Below are positions 45,876-57,506 of a stretch of 64,000 nt of DNA, in pieces. Within the stretch, counting starts at the first letter, position 1. Each line of letters starts with the position of its first letter. The notes under the pieces were generated by a model. It was not told where the DNA came from, searched no databases, and worked only from the letters and a program-made list of their open reading frames with translations. The stretch covers positions 76,001-140,000 of the forward strand of contig JAXRKP010001180.1 in NCBI GenBank assembly GCA_037039925.1, in the 5' to 3' direction. The DNA comes from Doris montereyensis. Lineage: Eukaryota > Mollusca > Gastropoda > Nudibranchia > Dorididae. Both the position numbers and the translations under genes were made by a program.

Positions 45876-46270
45876 AATAATATAATTCATTTCTATAGCG
45901 CCCAATCCCATCTTACGACAGCTCTACATAGTAAAACAAAAACATGATCAATGTACATATACAAAATGAATAAATAATTAAATAAATAAATGAATAAATA
46001 AATAAATCAATCAATCAATAAATAAATAAATACGTAAATAATAAAACAATACATGAAAGCATAATATCATTTATAAAGGTGTATGGTACATGAATTAAAA
46101 CATCACATAATTAAAACAATTACTTTTCTTCTAAGAAGCATCGCATGAGGTATGTTTTGAGATGTTTTTTAAAGGTGTCTTCCGGCGTGTCAAACATAGA
46201 TCGTATTGACAGCGGAAGAGCATTCCAAACGTGAGGACCTGCGTATTAAAAACCTTCAGCAACATCGCAT
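45876..46270 (-). mobile_element. LINE 3' end and tail, minus orientation, copy 2
   Basis: Tail CTATAGCGCCCAATCCCATC and the UTR GGTGTATGGTACATGAATTA, then the ORF2 end (minus) with FKGV..., resembling the 44480 copy. (AAT)n lies at its 3' boundary, as at copy 1. Confidence 0.75.
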
Positions 46271-46410
46271 TTGTAGCTACTTTGTCTTCTAAAATTTCAC
46301 TCAGCTCCACTCGATCTTCCAGTTCATATAATTTTTTTGAATTACATTTAGAGCATTAAGAAAAAAATGTCAAAAAGCGCTGAATATTCTGATAGTTATG
46401 GGTCATACAT

Positions 46411-46610
46411 ATTATTGGGGTGCCGACAAAATGATCATCCTGAAGTTATATTATTAGGGCACCGACAAAGTGATCATCCTGAAGTTATATTATTGGAGTA
46501 CCGACAAAGTGATCATACTGAAGTTATATCATTAGAGTGCCGACAAAGCCATCATCCTGAAGTTATATCATTAGAGTGCCGACAAAACCATCATCCTGAA
46601 GTTATATTAT
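46411..46610 (+). repeat. 39-bp tandem repeat coding a 13-residue unit
   Basis: Five units give (L/S)(E/G)xRQxxHPEVI(L/S)L in one open frame from 46367. Spacing is exactly 39 bp, so the frame stays open. Probably a minisatellite and not a gene. Confidence 0.85.
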
Positions 46611-46616
46611 AGAACG

Positions 46617-47630
46617 TTAGTTCGGTCCAAGATGGTCTACGGTTCTGTTATTTATGGATCCGACCTCAAACATGTTGTTTTTCTTATATGTTAGACCCCA
46701 TTCATCATCAGGGTCTCCATATTGCCATAGGCGCCTTCTGAACTTCACCCGTTAAGAGCTATGTGCTGAGGTTATGAGTAAACCATTCCTACATTTTAAG
46801 TTACATCACCCACGCCTAACACTGTCAACTAACTACTATTTGAAATTAAAGTCATTTTCCTCAAAACCATGTCTACAAAAACGTATTTGAAACTTCCTGT
46901 CTGAGGTATTTGAGGCATCCAAAACTACCCCACTGTTCGGCATTGGTCATTATCCACCACATAATACAGGGGAACATAATGATAAATACTTTTCAATTCC
47001 ACCACCAAGGACCCTCAAAACCAATAGAAATTGCGATTGTCCACTTCCTCTTGGGAATTATTGCAAATGAAGGAGAATCTTCCTGACAGTTACCATATTT
47101 ACACACAGATTGCTCGAAGGAGGGGAAACGCAAGTGCTGCCATTTATTATCCGGAACACATGGAACGCTCAAAGAATGTGAGCCTGAAAGACAATACTTC
47201 TATTTTCACTGCTGAATTGCACTGACATTCTTTCGTTTTGAATGATGTAAACAAAAGGAGATGTCAAGGAGCTTTCAGAAAAGTTTAATCTGGATGGATA
47301 GTCTGTTTGCCCTTCAAGGTTTAAGAAATCCAGATATTTAAATTCAAATCATAACACTAATTAGACATCTCGTAAAAAACCTTGTTGGAAATCACATTAT
47401 CTGGATACCGGGCCATGTGGACATCAATGGAAATGAAGTGCCGATAAATTTGTAAAAGAGACACGTTCTAAGGATGTCAGTTGTAATGTTTTACTCGATT
47501 TTGCAGATTAAAATTTTTTAAAACTAATAACTACATTAACACAACTTGAATGGGACCATGGAGTAAATATCAAGCTTCATGAAGTGATTCCAAAGCTGAA
47601 ATTTGTTAAACTACGTAAATAATCATGGGT
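46617..47630 (+). mobile_element. LINE fragment: end of RT domain and RNase H
   Basis: Frames read TLVRSKMVYGSVIYGSD, then after shifts NTSIFTAELHAL, then HIIWIPGHVDINGNE and a degenerate C-terminus (TTLTQLEWDHGVNIKLHEVI). The IFTAExHA and WIPGHxxIxGNE motifs mark the RNase H domain of I/Jockey-type elements, so this is a different clade from the RTE-like elements. Confidence 0.85.
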
Positions 47631-47755
47631 GGTGGTTGACTAATTATATTAAACAATTTGACTTAAAACTTAAGATTATGAGACCGTAGCTCAAATCCTG
47701 GTATTGCTAGCCCTAAGTAGCAATGTTGGAAAAGGCACAAAGAGAAAAAAAAAAC
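47630..47755 (+). repeat. SINE family S5, copy 1
   Basis: GTGGTTGACTAATTATATTA, AGATTATGAGACCG, CAAATCCTGGTATTGCTAG and AAAAGGCACAAAGA match 59042-59160. Confidence 0.65.
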
Positions 47756-47990
47756 TACATGTACAATATTATTAGCATTGCTTTGTCTTCTGATTTTAAT
47801 TTTGTTAAAACAAATTTTGCTTATCCATTCTTTGTGTATGTGTACTTGTAGGCCAATTGTCTCTGTACTTGTGAATGTAAAACTTCATTTCACTCTTTGT
47901 CAATATTGTCCAATAGTCTCCGTATAACTTAGTTCTGTGAACGGCTGAAATTTATTTCTCAGAACCAGTCAAAAGTTATGATGAATTTGT
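47756..47990 (-). mobile_element. LINE A, part left of the nested insertion
   Basis: Minus strand reads LRNKFQPFTELSYTETIGQY then QRVK and TSTETIG, resembling the linker after the endonuclease of RTE-type elements (xxNRFxxLxxL...W...IKxxxTxxxxExxG). It continues the endonuclease at 51253-52500. Confidence 0.6.
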
Positions 47991-48004
47991 TTGTTTCTCA
48001 GTAT

Positions 48005-51000
48005 CTTTTTTCTTTCTTTATCAGTCTTTCGGTGTATGGGTTCAGATGCCCGAGATGATCTTTCTCCAGAATGCCCTGTCCTGGCATTTTCTGTTTCCTT
48101 CAAAAAGTTAAATTTCTATGCTTCAATGTCTCTTTTATATCTTCTTCCCACTTTCTCCGAGGTCTGCGTTTTGGTCTTTTACCTTGGGCTTTAGCACTGT
48201 ACACTGGTTTAGCTATTCTATTATCATTCATTCTGTTTACATGCCCAAACCATCTCAATTGATTTGTTTCTATCTTAGTTGTTATGCCATCTGCTTTGGT
48301 TTGATCTCTTATTGTTGTGTTTCTGATTTTTTCTCTTTTAGTTTCCCCTACTATTCTTCCTAGATATTTCATTTCAGCTATATTCTCTACTGTCTAAAGT
48401 CCAAGTTTCGCTGCCATAGAGGAGAGTAAGACAATAAATTGTATTGTACACTGCCATTTTGGTTTTTGTTGACAATTCTTGCTTACCTACAAATGCTTTT
48501 CCTACATGGTTATATATTGCACTTGCCTTTTTGATTCTCTGGATGATTTCTTCTCTTAGTTTTCACTCTGAGTTAATCATTACTCCTAGGTAATTGTAGC
48601 TTTGAACTTGTTCTAAATACTCCCTGCCCAATTTAAGATTTTGTGTTTTAGCTTCCCTAGTTACTAGCATTGTTTTGGTTTTCTTTGCATTTATTCACAT
48701 GCCTCTTTTATTTAGTTCATTGTTCATAATGTTGATATTTCGACTGAAGGTCCCATTTCTGATTTTCCAAACAGAACTAAATCATCGGCAAATGAAAGCA
48801 TTGATACATTTACTGGTTTGAGCTTCCACATACCTACATTCATTCTTCCTTTTTGAGGATGCCTTTGCGATTGAATCCATAAATGTGATAAACAAAAGAG
48901 GACTTAGGATACAACCTGTCTTACTCCTATATCTACATCAAATTCTGCAGATATGTTTGCAGCTATTCCCACTGCACACGTTGGTTTATTGTAAAAACTT
49001 TTAATGGCTTCTATTAAATTTTGCTCTACATTGTGTACTTTTAAGGAATGCCATAGTTCCTCCCTCCTCGCAGTGTCAAATGCCTTTTCTAAGTCAATAA
49101 AACACAAGTGCAAGTCAATGTTTCTCTCAAGGAATTTTTCTATTATTTGTCTAATTGTAAATATGTGGTCTTGTGAATTTCTTCCTGTTCTAAATCCATT
49201 CTGATGTTCTTCAATCTGATCCTATACTCTTTTCCTTAGTCTCATTTCCAGTATCCTGGCATACACTTTTCCTGGAACGCTAAGTAGTGATATCCTCTAT
49301 AGTTCCACAGTTGATCCTTTCTTATGTATTGGTACTACCGTTCCCTTTTTCCAGTTGTCTGGCACCTGCTTGGACTTCCATGCTTGTTGGCATATTGCAT
49401 GTAGTAGTTTGTCTGCCTCTCTCCCTTGGTTTTTAATCATTTCTGGATAAACTTGATCTGCTCCTGGGGCTTTTCCTAATTTCACTTTTCTTATAGCTGT
49501 TTGGATTTCTTCCATTGATATATCTACATCTTCATCTGTCTCCTCTGGATTACTTGATACTCTTACTAATTGATCTTTACTCCTTGTTTCATACGTTCTG
49601 GAGGGATTATGTAATTGGTGAAAATGCTTTCTCCATGTTTCCATGATTTCGCTGTCTTCTTTCATTATTTCTCCTTTGATATTCTTAATTTGTCGTATTG
49701 GGCATGCTTTAGTCTTTCTCATGCTCTTCATTGCCCCCCAGAACAGCTTTTGATTTCCTTGATAATTTTCTTGGAGTCTTTGTCCAAACTCTTCCCATTG
49801 TTCCTGTTTTGCTTTCCTCACTTCCTCTTTGGCGATAGTTCTTTTATTTACGTAATCTATCATATCCTCTGGTCTTTTTGTTTGCAAGTATTTCTTCCAG
49901 GCATCCTTCTTTTCTTTTGATCTTAGTCTTGACATTCTCATTCCCCCATGCTGTTCTTTTCCTATCTCCTTTAATTTGTTTCCTACCACAGACCTCTTCA
50001 GTACAACTGGGGAGTGTTTTTTTATACATCTGCCACTTTTCTTCTATTGTGCTATCATTCAGATGCATTTGTCTTTCACTGATAAATCTTTTTATCCTAG
50101 ATTGATATACCACTGGTTTATTTAATTCCTCTTATTTGAATTTAGTGGCTTTCTTCTCTTTCCTTTTCTGTTTGTTTTCCTCAGTCAGTAATCTCATTTT
50201 GGCAATCACTAAGTGATGATCGCTAAATATTTCTGCTCCTCTGTTTACTCTTGCATCCAATGTACTGTAAAAAAGGGAGCTGCTAACTATTATGTAGTAT
50301 ATCATTGACTTTTCACACCTGTCTTCATTTACTCTTGTATTTAGTGGATATCTTCATGAGGAAAAACGATGTTGGCTATTTTCATGTTATTCTTTAGGCA
50401 AAAATATATGAGTCTCTCTCTCCATTTGGAGAAGTTGTTGTCTCTCCTTCTTTACCTATTACTCCTCCTGATGTTTCTACATTGCTGCCTACTCTAGGGT
50501 TTAAATCTCCTAAAAACATTAGTTCCTGCTTGGATTTAAGATCCTCCGCAGCTATTTGTAAATCGTTTTCGAAGATATCTTTTTCTTGTTTAGTGGCGTC
50601 TTCGTTTGGTCCATAAGCTATTAATGATTTAATTTCTCGTCCTTTTGGTTTAATATTTACCTCTAATAGCCATGGGCTTATAAATTTCCAACTTTCTAGT
50701 AGCTTTTTATGCCTTTATGCACTAGGAGGCCTATTCCTGCTCTAGCTCTATCTTTGACATCTACTCCTGAGAAGATTAAAATATGATTCGGTCGTACATT
50801 TTCTATTCCTTGTTCTTTTTTCTTTGTTTCTGTAACTCTACTTTCCTTTCATTAATTCTAACTCTTTTCCCTTTATTGCCCCAATGTTCCATGTTCCAAA
50901 AATCACAGTCCGTGTTCGTTTCCAAGTTCGTCTTCCAAAGATCAAGCCGGTTATATTCAGGTTGTTTTGGATAAGCAGGGATTAGCCCACTGTACCCTAG

Positions 51001-51238
51001 GAAGATGGTGGGGCTGCCACCTTGAGGTCCCCTACCAGGCCTTGTTATTTTCTGCCAGAGTTACCTCCCTGAGCCTTTAGTAATTCAAGACCAGCCTGCA
51101 AGGCAGCACGTTGTTATTTTCTGTCAGGGTTAACTCCCTTAGCCTTTGGTCAACCAAGACCGCCTGCAAGGCAGCAAGAGACTCGTGGAGGGCGGGATCA
51201 TCTACTCCCCGTACAGGTGCTTACCTGTCCACTGCCCG
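48005..51238 (-). mobile_element. Near-full-length RTE-like LINE (LINE B) with 14-bp target-site duplication
   Basis: Flanked by TTGTTTCTCAGTAT at 47991-48004 and 51239-51252. From its 5' end: a UTR with tandem GCTGCCTTGCAGGCTGGTCT/GTTAACTCCCTxxG-type units (about 50900-51238), endonuclease pieces (LIAYGPNEDATKQEKD, LMFLGDLNPRVGSN), a linker and the RT (EEIQTAIRKVKLGKAPGADQ, VPDNWKKGTVVPIHKKGS, HLCFIDLEKAFDTARREELW, FADD complementary to 48781-48792). The C-terminus has LRWFGHVNRMNDNRIAKPVY and GKRPKRRPRRKW. Catalytic FADD is kept, but stops and frameshifts break the ORF. About 3.23 kb. 88-90% related, by eye, to 4325-6162. Confidence 0.93.
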
Positions 51239-51252
51239 TTGTTTCTCAGTAT

Positions 51253-52515
51253 GCTAACGTTAAATCGCACTCTTTTGTTGTGTCGTCTAGTACCAAGACT
51301 TTTAAGCTTCATTTGCAGCCTGCCAATTACTAGATGATGACATGATGCAACGTCAGCTCCTTTGTAGATTTTGACATCCTGTAGTGATCTTCTAAAGTTC
51401 TTTGCTATACCTATATGGTCAATTTGATTTTCTCTACTGTTATCATGGGAAACCCAAGTATCCTTGTGTATTCGTTTATGTGGGAAAGTGATTTTTTTCC
51501 AATGGCCATGTTGTTAAGTGCAGAAAAAGTTTTTGAACATTTCTCCATTTTCGTTTGCACCCCTCAAGTATCCATGCATGCCCATTATGTCTTCAAATCC
51601 AATGTTGTCTGACCCTACCATTGCATTAACATCGCACATGATTATGGTTACACCTCCTTTTGAAAGTCGATATATTATGATGTTTTGAAAGTAGTTGTAG
51701 TATTCTTCTTTGGTGTCTGCTTCACTTTCATTAATATGTGAGCGCGTAGCATTGAATTGTGTTCAAATTTATCCCCTTGTTCTTGGTCATGAAACTTGCT
51801 GGTATTAGTCTAGGCCCAGTGCTTCTCATGAGATGAGTGCTTTTCTTGCTGCTGCCGATAGCATCAGAGCTACGCCTTTTAGTGTGTGTGATAAAATGTA
51901 TTCTTGATCTCTGGAGAAAAGGAGAAGCTCCCCTGTTGCCAGCCGCTTTTGACAAGATTGTATTCATCTGGTCTTACCAATGCCCAGAATTTGTATGTCG
52001 TCTTTCTTCCTTTCTTCCGCTATTTGTCGGCATTTTCCTGATTTCAACATGGTTCTGACATTCCCTGCACCTTTTCTCATGGGTGTCTTGTTTGACAGAA
52101 GAATATTCCGCTTGATGGCTTCCGTCCGGCTTTCACTATGACGCTTCGTAAACACTTGGGAAGCACCTTCCTCTCCCAAGGCAGTTGATTGTTTTCGTTT
52201 TCTTGTTGCTGTTTTTTTGTAGCGCTGTCTTTCTTTTTTATGGAGCTAGGTTGTTGGCCCTGTGTCAACCCCTCAAACCTGGAGGGCCGGGATTTTATTC
52301 ACAGTATCACTCCTAGACAAGTTACTTTCCCAAGCTCGTGAATTTTGTCTACCATTGGTTAGAAATAAGAGTTTTTCCTTCTCATAGACAGACTGCCTTC
52401 CAAGGCTTACGAATTCTATCCACCCAGGGTAGGTTTAGGCGTCTCGACTCGCCTGCTGGTATCAATTATACTTGGTTAGAATGTCTACCCTACAAGCATA
52501 AAGTAAAATTAAATG
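51253..52515 (-). mobile_element. LINE A: 5' UTR and endonuclease, interrupted by LINE B
   Basis: Minus strand: GAGNVRTMLKSGKCRQIAEE, RKKDDIQILGIGKTR, later GMHGYLRGANENGE, NNMAIGKNHFPHKRIHKDT, VSHDNSRENQIDHI and GADVASCHH. These are the ordered motifs of an APE-type endonuclease (NVRTM, GDxNA/VG, NGE, FPHKxIHKxTW, QIDH, DHH). Many frame breaks. The 5' UTR reaches about 52515, next to the DHX34 exon copy. Confidence 0.85.
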
Positions 52516-52524
52516 TCCTTAATT

Positions 52525-52925
52525 TTTTTTTCAATTTCCATTATTTCAAAATGAATTCCTGAAAATCAGCCCCCATGAGTTATAAAGCAGAATTTAACAA
52601 TTAATTACACCCTTTAAGTATTCAATCGAGTGTTTAATGAATTCTTTTTTTGAGAAAATCAGAAGTTATCATTTTTTTAACAATGCACACATTTTCACCT
52701 TGGTTTGAAGAAAACAAAGACAAAATGTAGCCTATGTATAGAAAACTTTCTCTGAATCTCGTTTATGGGAATTGCAGTCATCCTCATTAGCAACTTGAGG
52801 ATAAAGGCCACTGAACAAAATTATCTTCATCAAGTTGATATCCGGTAATGTGAAACGTTGACTTTTTGTTTGACGTTTTGTGACAGTCAAAAGATTGTTT
52901 TTATTAATATAACAAAGGAGCTAAT
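52525..52925 (-). pseudogene. Partial duplicate of one DHX34 exon with flanking intron
   Basis: This stretch aligns with 17915-18290, in the same orientation, across the exon at 18105-18252 and into intron sequence on both sides. Shared blocks include TATCTTCATCAAGTTGATAT, GCAACTTGAGGATAAAGGCC and CTCGTTTATxGGAATTGCAG. The acceptor is dead: CTGTCAG in the gene has become CTGTCAC here, and the coding part has many substitutions and indels. Because intron sequence is included, this is a DNA-level copy and not a processed retrocopy. It starts next to the 5' end of a LINE fragment. Confidence 0.85.
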
Positions 52926-53219
52926 CTCCATGTTGAAGATCTATCAAGAAAGATTAGCTTGAACAGTGGGCAGATTTACGTAGAGGAGGTGAAGGGAAGC
53001 AGATAGCAGTTTCGAAACATGAAGGGATCAAGAGCTGATAGCAAGGGTGAACCAGGCTCAAATATTTGTCGTCTGGCCCGGATCGATTACTACGTGTACA
53101 AGAGATGAGTCTGCCATTCACAGGAATCGAATTTTACATTGTCTGGATCGGGAATGGCTTGAGGCAACGTCATGACTTTGAATCAAATGACTTGCTAATA
53201 ATAATACAGCCTACAGGAA

Positions 53220-54050
53220 AAGCAATTATTGATGCTGCGACTGCTATTGCTGCTGCTGGTGCCAATGGTGATGGTGATGAGGATGATAACGATGATTATG
53301 ATTATGATGATGATGTTGATGATGATTTAGAGGATTAATGATGAGGATAATAACAGTAGTTAGTATGTTTGTAGTGATTAGTCCTTCTTTATTATAATGA
53401 TGAGGATAGTATAACAGTAGTAGTAGTAGTAGTAGCAGTAGTGGATTTTCTTTATTTGTAGTAGGTAGTAGGGAACAGCTAGTATTGGAGCAGCAGTATT
53501 AGTAGTAATAGCATAGTAGTAGTAGTAGTAGCAGTTTTCAGCAGTAGTAGTAGTAGTAGTAGTTATAGTAGTAGTAGTAGCAGCAGCAGCAGCAACACGG
53601 TAGTGGTTTTTGTTTTTATCTTAGTTGCTGTAGCGGAGGGTGAGGAGAGTGGTTTGCTAACATTCGTTTGATGATTGATAAAGAGATTGTTGTGTCATGT
53701 AGCGCATGTGGTTTTCTGATGATAAAGATAATGTTGGACGATGATTATATTCCTGATTGTAATGACACGATTGATTGTTGACGATGCACACAAGACCGTG
53801 AGGATGATGAGGATGATGATGATGATGAAGATGATGACAGATGATGATGAGCAGATGATGATGATGATGGGGAGATAGAGTGATGATGATGATGATGATA
53901 TTATGAGGGTGGGGAAATAATAATAATAATGATAATAATAATAATGATATAATGGTAATAATAATAATAATAATAATGATGAATCATTGATTGTGATGAT
54001 TGATGATGATAATGACGATGATTGATGATGATTGATGAGGGGTGAGGAAG
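53220..54050. repeat. Trinucleotide-rich block (GAT, GTA, AAT)
   Basis: Alternating (GAT)n, (AGT/GTA)n and (AAT)n stretches. The Asp-rich frame ending at 53338 is a product of (GAT)n. No gene seen. Confidence 0.95.
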
Positions 54051-55129
54051 AAGATTAGGATGATGAAGAAAGAGCACGATGAGGATAAAGAGATTGTGAG
54101 ATTATGAAAGAAGGAAAAGAGAATGAGGAAAAGAGGACGTGGAAAATAAGTTGCTGTTTCCGCATTGATGGAAATTCTGAAATAACCCAGCATTTTATCA
54201 TACGGATCAAATTTTTCACTTAGAAATAGAAAGAACACCTTCTATTTGATCTTTAAATATGTTATGGTCTATTAGAAACACAAATTGACAAGATATTAAA
54301 GTTAAAGATGTTAGTTCTGATGTCGTCTTTCAAACTCAAAGGAGACAAATATAGATACTATGCAAATAACATAATATGCACACAAAAATCCGATTCTCAG
54401 GAGCAAAATATGTTCAAGTAATAGTAAATAGTAATAAGTAATAACACTACATTGGCACCCACATCCTGCCATGAAAGGAAATCCCCGAGCCACTCTGTCA
54501 AGATGCAAATGCCGGACAGGCCCTCTTTGTCTCGGCCCGCGTTTCCATGGATCTTCAGGATAATTTTTTGACTTTATTTACTGCCGCACTTTCTAGATGG
54601 CTTTGTGCTTCAGTAGTTAGTCTGGAATAGTGACAGATTCATTAGGCTATAACTACATATAAAGATGTAAAGGGGAAAAAAAAGGACATATGCAACTGAT
54701 ATGATATCTGCACCCGTTAGTAATATTAGTCTCTATTTTGGCTACTTGTTCGTTGTTAGTTTGGTGTTTTTTAGTTTTCATTTAGCTTTCATTAAATTTT
54801 GGTACACCGAATACTTTCCTTTTCTTTTATTTGTGGGAGGGGAGGGCACATAACCCTTGACAAGAGGATTCCGAACAAAACTACGTATTTCCAATTACTG
54901 CAGTAAATGTTGATAAAAAATCAAATGTGGACAGGTTTTTCGGCGTAAAAGAAATGACGTTATTCTTCCTTTAAAATGTAAGATAATTTGGGCCACCATT
55001 CACATGAACTTTGTTCAAGAATGAGGAACACTCAAAACGGGCGCTTAACATAACAGCCGAAAGGAATCAGCATTGGATATGAGAAGAGCTCGTTTTCAGC
55101 AAGTAATGAGATACACAACTTCCCGTCAG

Positions 55130-55345
55130 CCATTTTATTTCCGGTTGGCCATATTAAAGATTCTACATCCAGTAGCCACCTTGGACACATTCACGTCTGA
55201 CCGCTATTTTGGATGCAAACACTTCCGGTCACCATGTTGTTACTTACGTTCGTCCTATTGGATGACGTCACTTCCGGTAACCATCTTAGATGCCAACACC
55301 TTCAGGTGACATTTTTGATGACGTCATTTCCGGAATCCCGGAGGC
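55130..55345. repeat. Degenerate repeats of TGACGTCA-CTTCCGGT-ACCAT
   Basis: TTCCGG(T) followed by xGCCAT/ACCAT appears at about 55139, 55225, 55273 and, without the tail, 55329. GATGACGTCA precedes the last two. Unit spacing is irregular, 40-60 bp. Confidence 0.6.
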
Positions 55346-55539
55346 CCCTACATAAAGCACTTCTGCTAACATGCTAATGTTCAATTAGTGTAATCACGCT
55401 TTTTGGCGAGCTTATATTTTTTCTTACACAAATTGATTATTTGTCATTTTCAAGTCTTAAAACATAATATATTATTCGATGCCACTCTTTTTCTTTTGTT
55501 GCTTTTTTAACAATGCACGATGTAATGAATGATATAAAG

Positions 55540-56466
55540 CACCCATGTCCAAAGTCCGGCCTATGGGTCAACTGTGGCTCGAATTCAAATGTCCACCGGC
55601 CCGCAGCATTTGCAAATTATTTGCCTAAGGCTAGTCTCTGAGGTGGATAGATTCTTAAATCAATTCCATTTTTGCTGTGATGATCAAGATCAATGTTTTG
55701 AATAATATGCTTTGAGTCTTTTCAATCAGTATGTCATTTTGTTCTTTCGTTTTTAATCGGCACTCAACTGTGTCTCATTAACCCGATAAATTTAATATTT
55801 GATCCAGATTCCATCCGACAGCCTGTTTTTTTCCATTTTCGTTATTTTGATCCGAGTCTAAAATTGAAGAAAAGCTAATGGGGAAAAACCCTCATAATTT
55901 GTTATATTCAATTAAAAATCAAATAGAATATTTTAGTTTGTATTGTTGTATTTCTCAATTAATTGAAACACGAAAGAACGAACGACAAATGGATTTATAC
56001 GGCCTTTAATGTTTATGATTCTGAATAATATAACTTTTAGTGTTGATTTTATTTTCCTGTTCACATGTTTTGAATTTAGAAGTTTACACTTACAGTGATA
56101 GTGAATAATATATAATAATAGTAATAATAATAATATAATTCATTTCTATAGCGCCCACTCCCATCTTACGACAGCTCTAGGCGGATGGTTCAAATGAACA
56201 AGATAATAATGATAATTATGCTTAATCTTTCCGAAAGGTTTTTTTCCCCAGTCATACTTTTTCTTCATTTTGTGGGGTGTTTAAATGTGAAAGGCAGAAT
56301 GTTTTTGAAAACTCGTTAAAAATATTGTTGCTTTATGTGAAGAAATAAAAGGTATGCTATTTGCAATATCTAAAAAAAAATCATTAAATCATACATGTAG
56401 TTCATTTGCAATTATTTTTTTCCTTGTCAAATCTGACCATCTTTGCAAAAGGTTTGGACACCCCTG
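55540..56466. mobile_element. 927-bp hAT-like element with perfect 8-bp target-site duplication
   Basis: ATATAAAG at 55532-55539 and 56467-56474. Ends CACCCATGTCCAAAGTCCGG and, inverted, CAGGGGTGTCCAAACCTTTT. The end sequence and 8-bp duplication fit hAT elements. The interior is stop-filled and contains an (AAT)n-linked LINE tail at about 56105-56190, so that insertion is younger. Confidence 0.85.
56105..56195 (-). mobile_element. Truncated LINE/SINE tail inside the hAT element
   Basis: (AAT)n then TTCATTTCTATAGCGCCCAC, CCATCTTACGACAGCTCTAG, as at 45716 and 45890. Confidence 0.75.
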
Positions 56467-57059
56467 ATATAAAGCAACCAAAGAGCTAAAACATGTTTAA
56501 AAAAAGCGTTGTGTTATTACTGACGCCTAGATTATAAACTGCATGAACTGTTTTACACGGTTGTAGAGTTTTCAATTTTATGTCTTTATATATTTGTTAC
56601 TTATTCTAAGGTTACAGTTTCGTATTTTGTTGCCTCAGTTCTTCTTTCTGCGCGTTACACGTTTAGTTTCAGTCACGAAAGAGTTGTTGGAAACAGGTGT
56701 TTTAGTTTGTTGGTACATTTTGATTTATCGTGGAGAGAGGTTCTTTTGTGGTACTCGTCCTCATTTCTCTTTCTCCTACTTCAACTTCCTCTGCTTCAGT
56801 CTACGCCTTTCCATCTTTTTCATTCTACATATTACTCTAGTTTTATTTTTGATCTGTTTTGTTAGGCGGTTTTTTTATTGTGTATGGGTGTTGCCAAAGG
56901 AGGGGAGGGGATTAAGAAACTGCGTATATATGCTTGTATCTATTCTTTTCACATACGAAAGGGGAATGGCCTCTAGGCAATGTCGTATCGATTTTTATCT
57001 GACATCGGATCGTTTTCATCCTGATTTATATCTCTGTCTGTTGAAATTATAACTACAGA

Positions 57060-57464
57060 ATATGTACAGAGTGTTAGTTTAGCTTGTAGTTTTACTTGTC
57101 CTGGAAGCAATGTCAAATTTCGCTGCACCATTTGTGCTTGTCTTTCTGTGGGTTTTTATGCAGACTTTGGTTGTTATCTATAACTGTAGCCTACTATAAC
57201 ACAATTTTTAGTGCGATTGATATGTGTTTTATATTATTAGTGTAATTTACAAGTTGATCTTTTATGTTGTAAATATAAGAGAAAGGCTAATCTAGGGAAC
57301 AGAAGTGCAGCAACACCTACATCAAAATGTGTTATGAAGACTTCTTTGAAAATAAATATCAAAATCATGATTTTTTTCAATCAGATTTCTTAAGAACAAC
57401 TTGCACAAAATATGTAGCAAATATCTTGAATAGTATAAAATGTTAACTCACTCTGTGTGTGTGT

Positions 57465-57506
<42 letters not shown>

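Noticed and set aside
53066..53338. 90-residue frame with an Asp-rich C-terminus
   Set aside because: The acidic end is (GAT)n; the rest has no recognisable domain.
56594..57052. 152-residue plus-strand frame
   Set aside because: Hydrophobic, Phe/Leu-rich reading of T-rich DNA without a recognisable domain, start context or splice signals; it may be chance.
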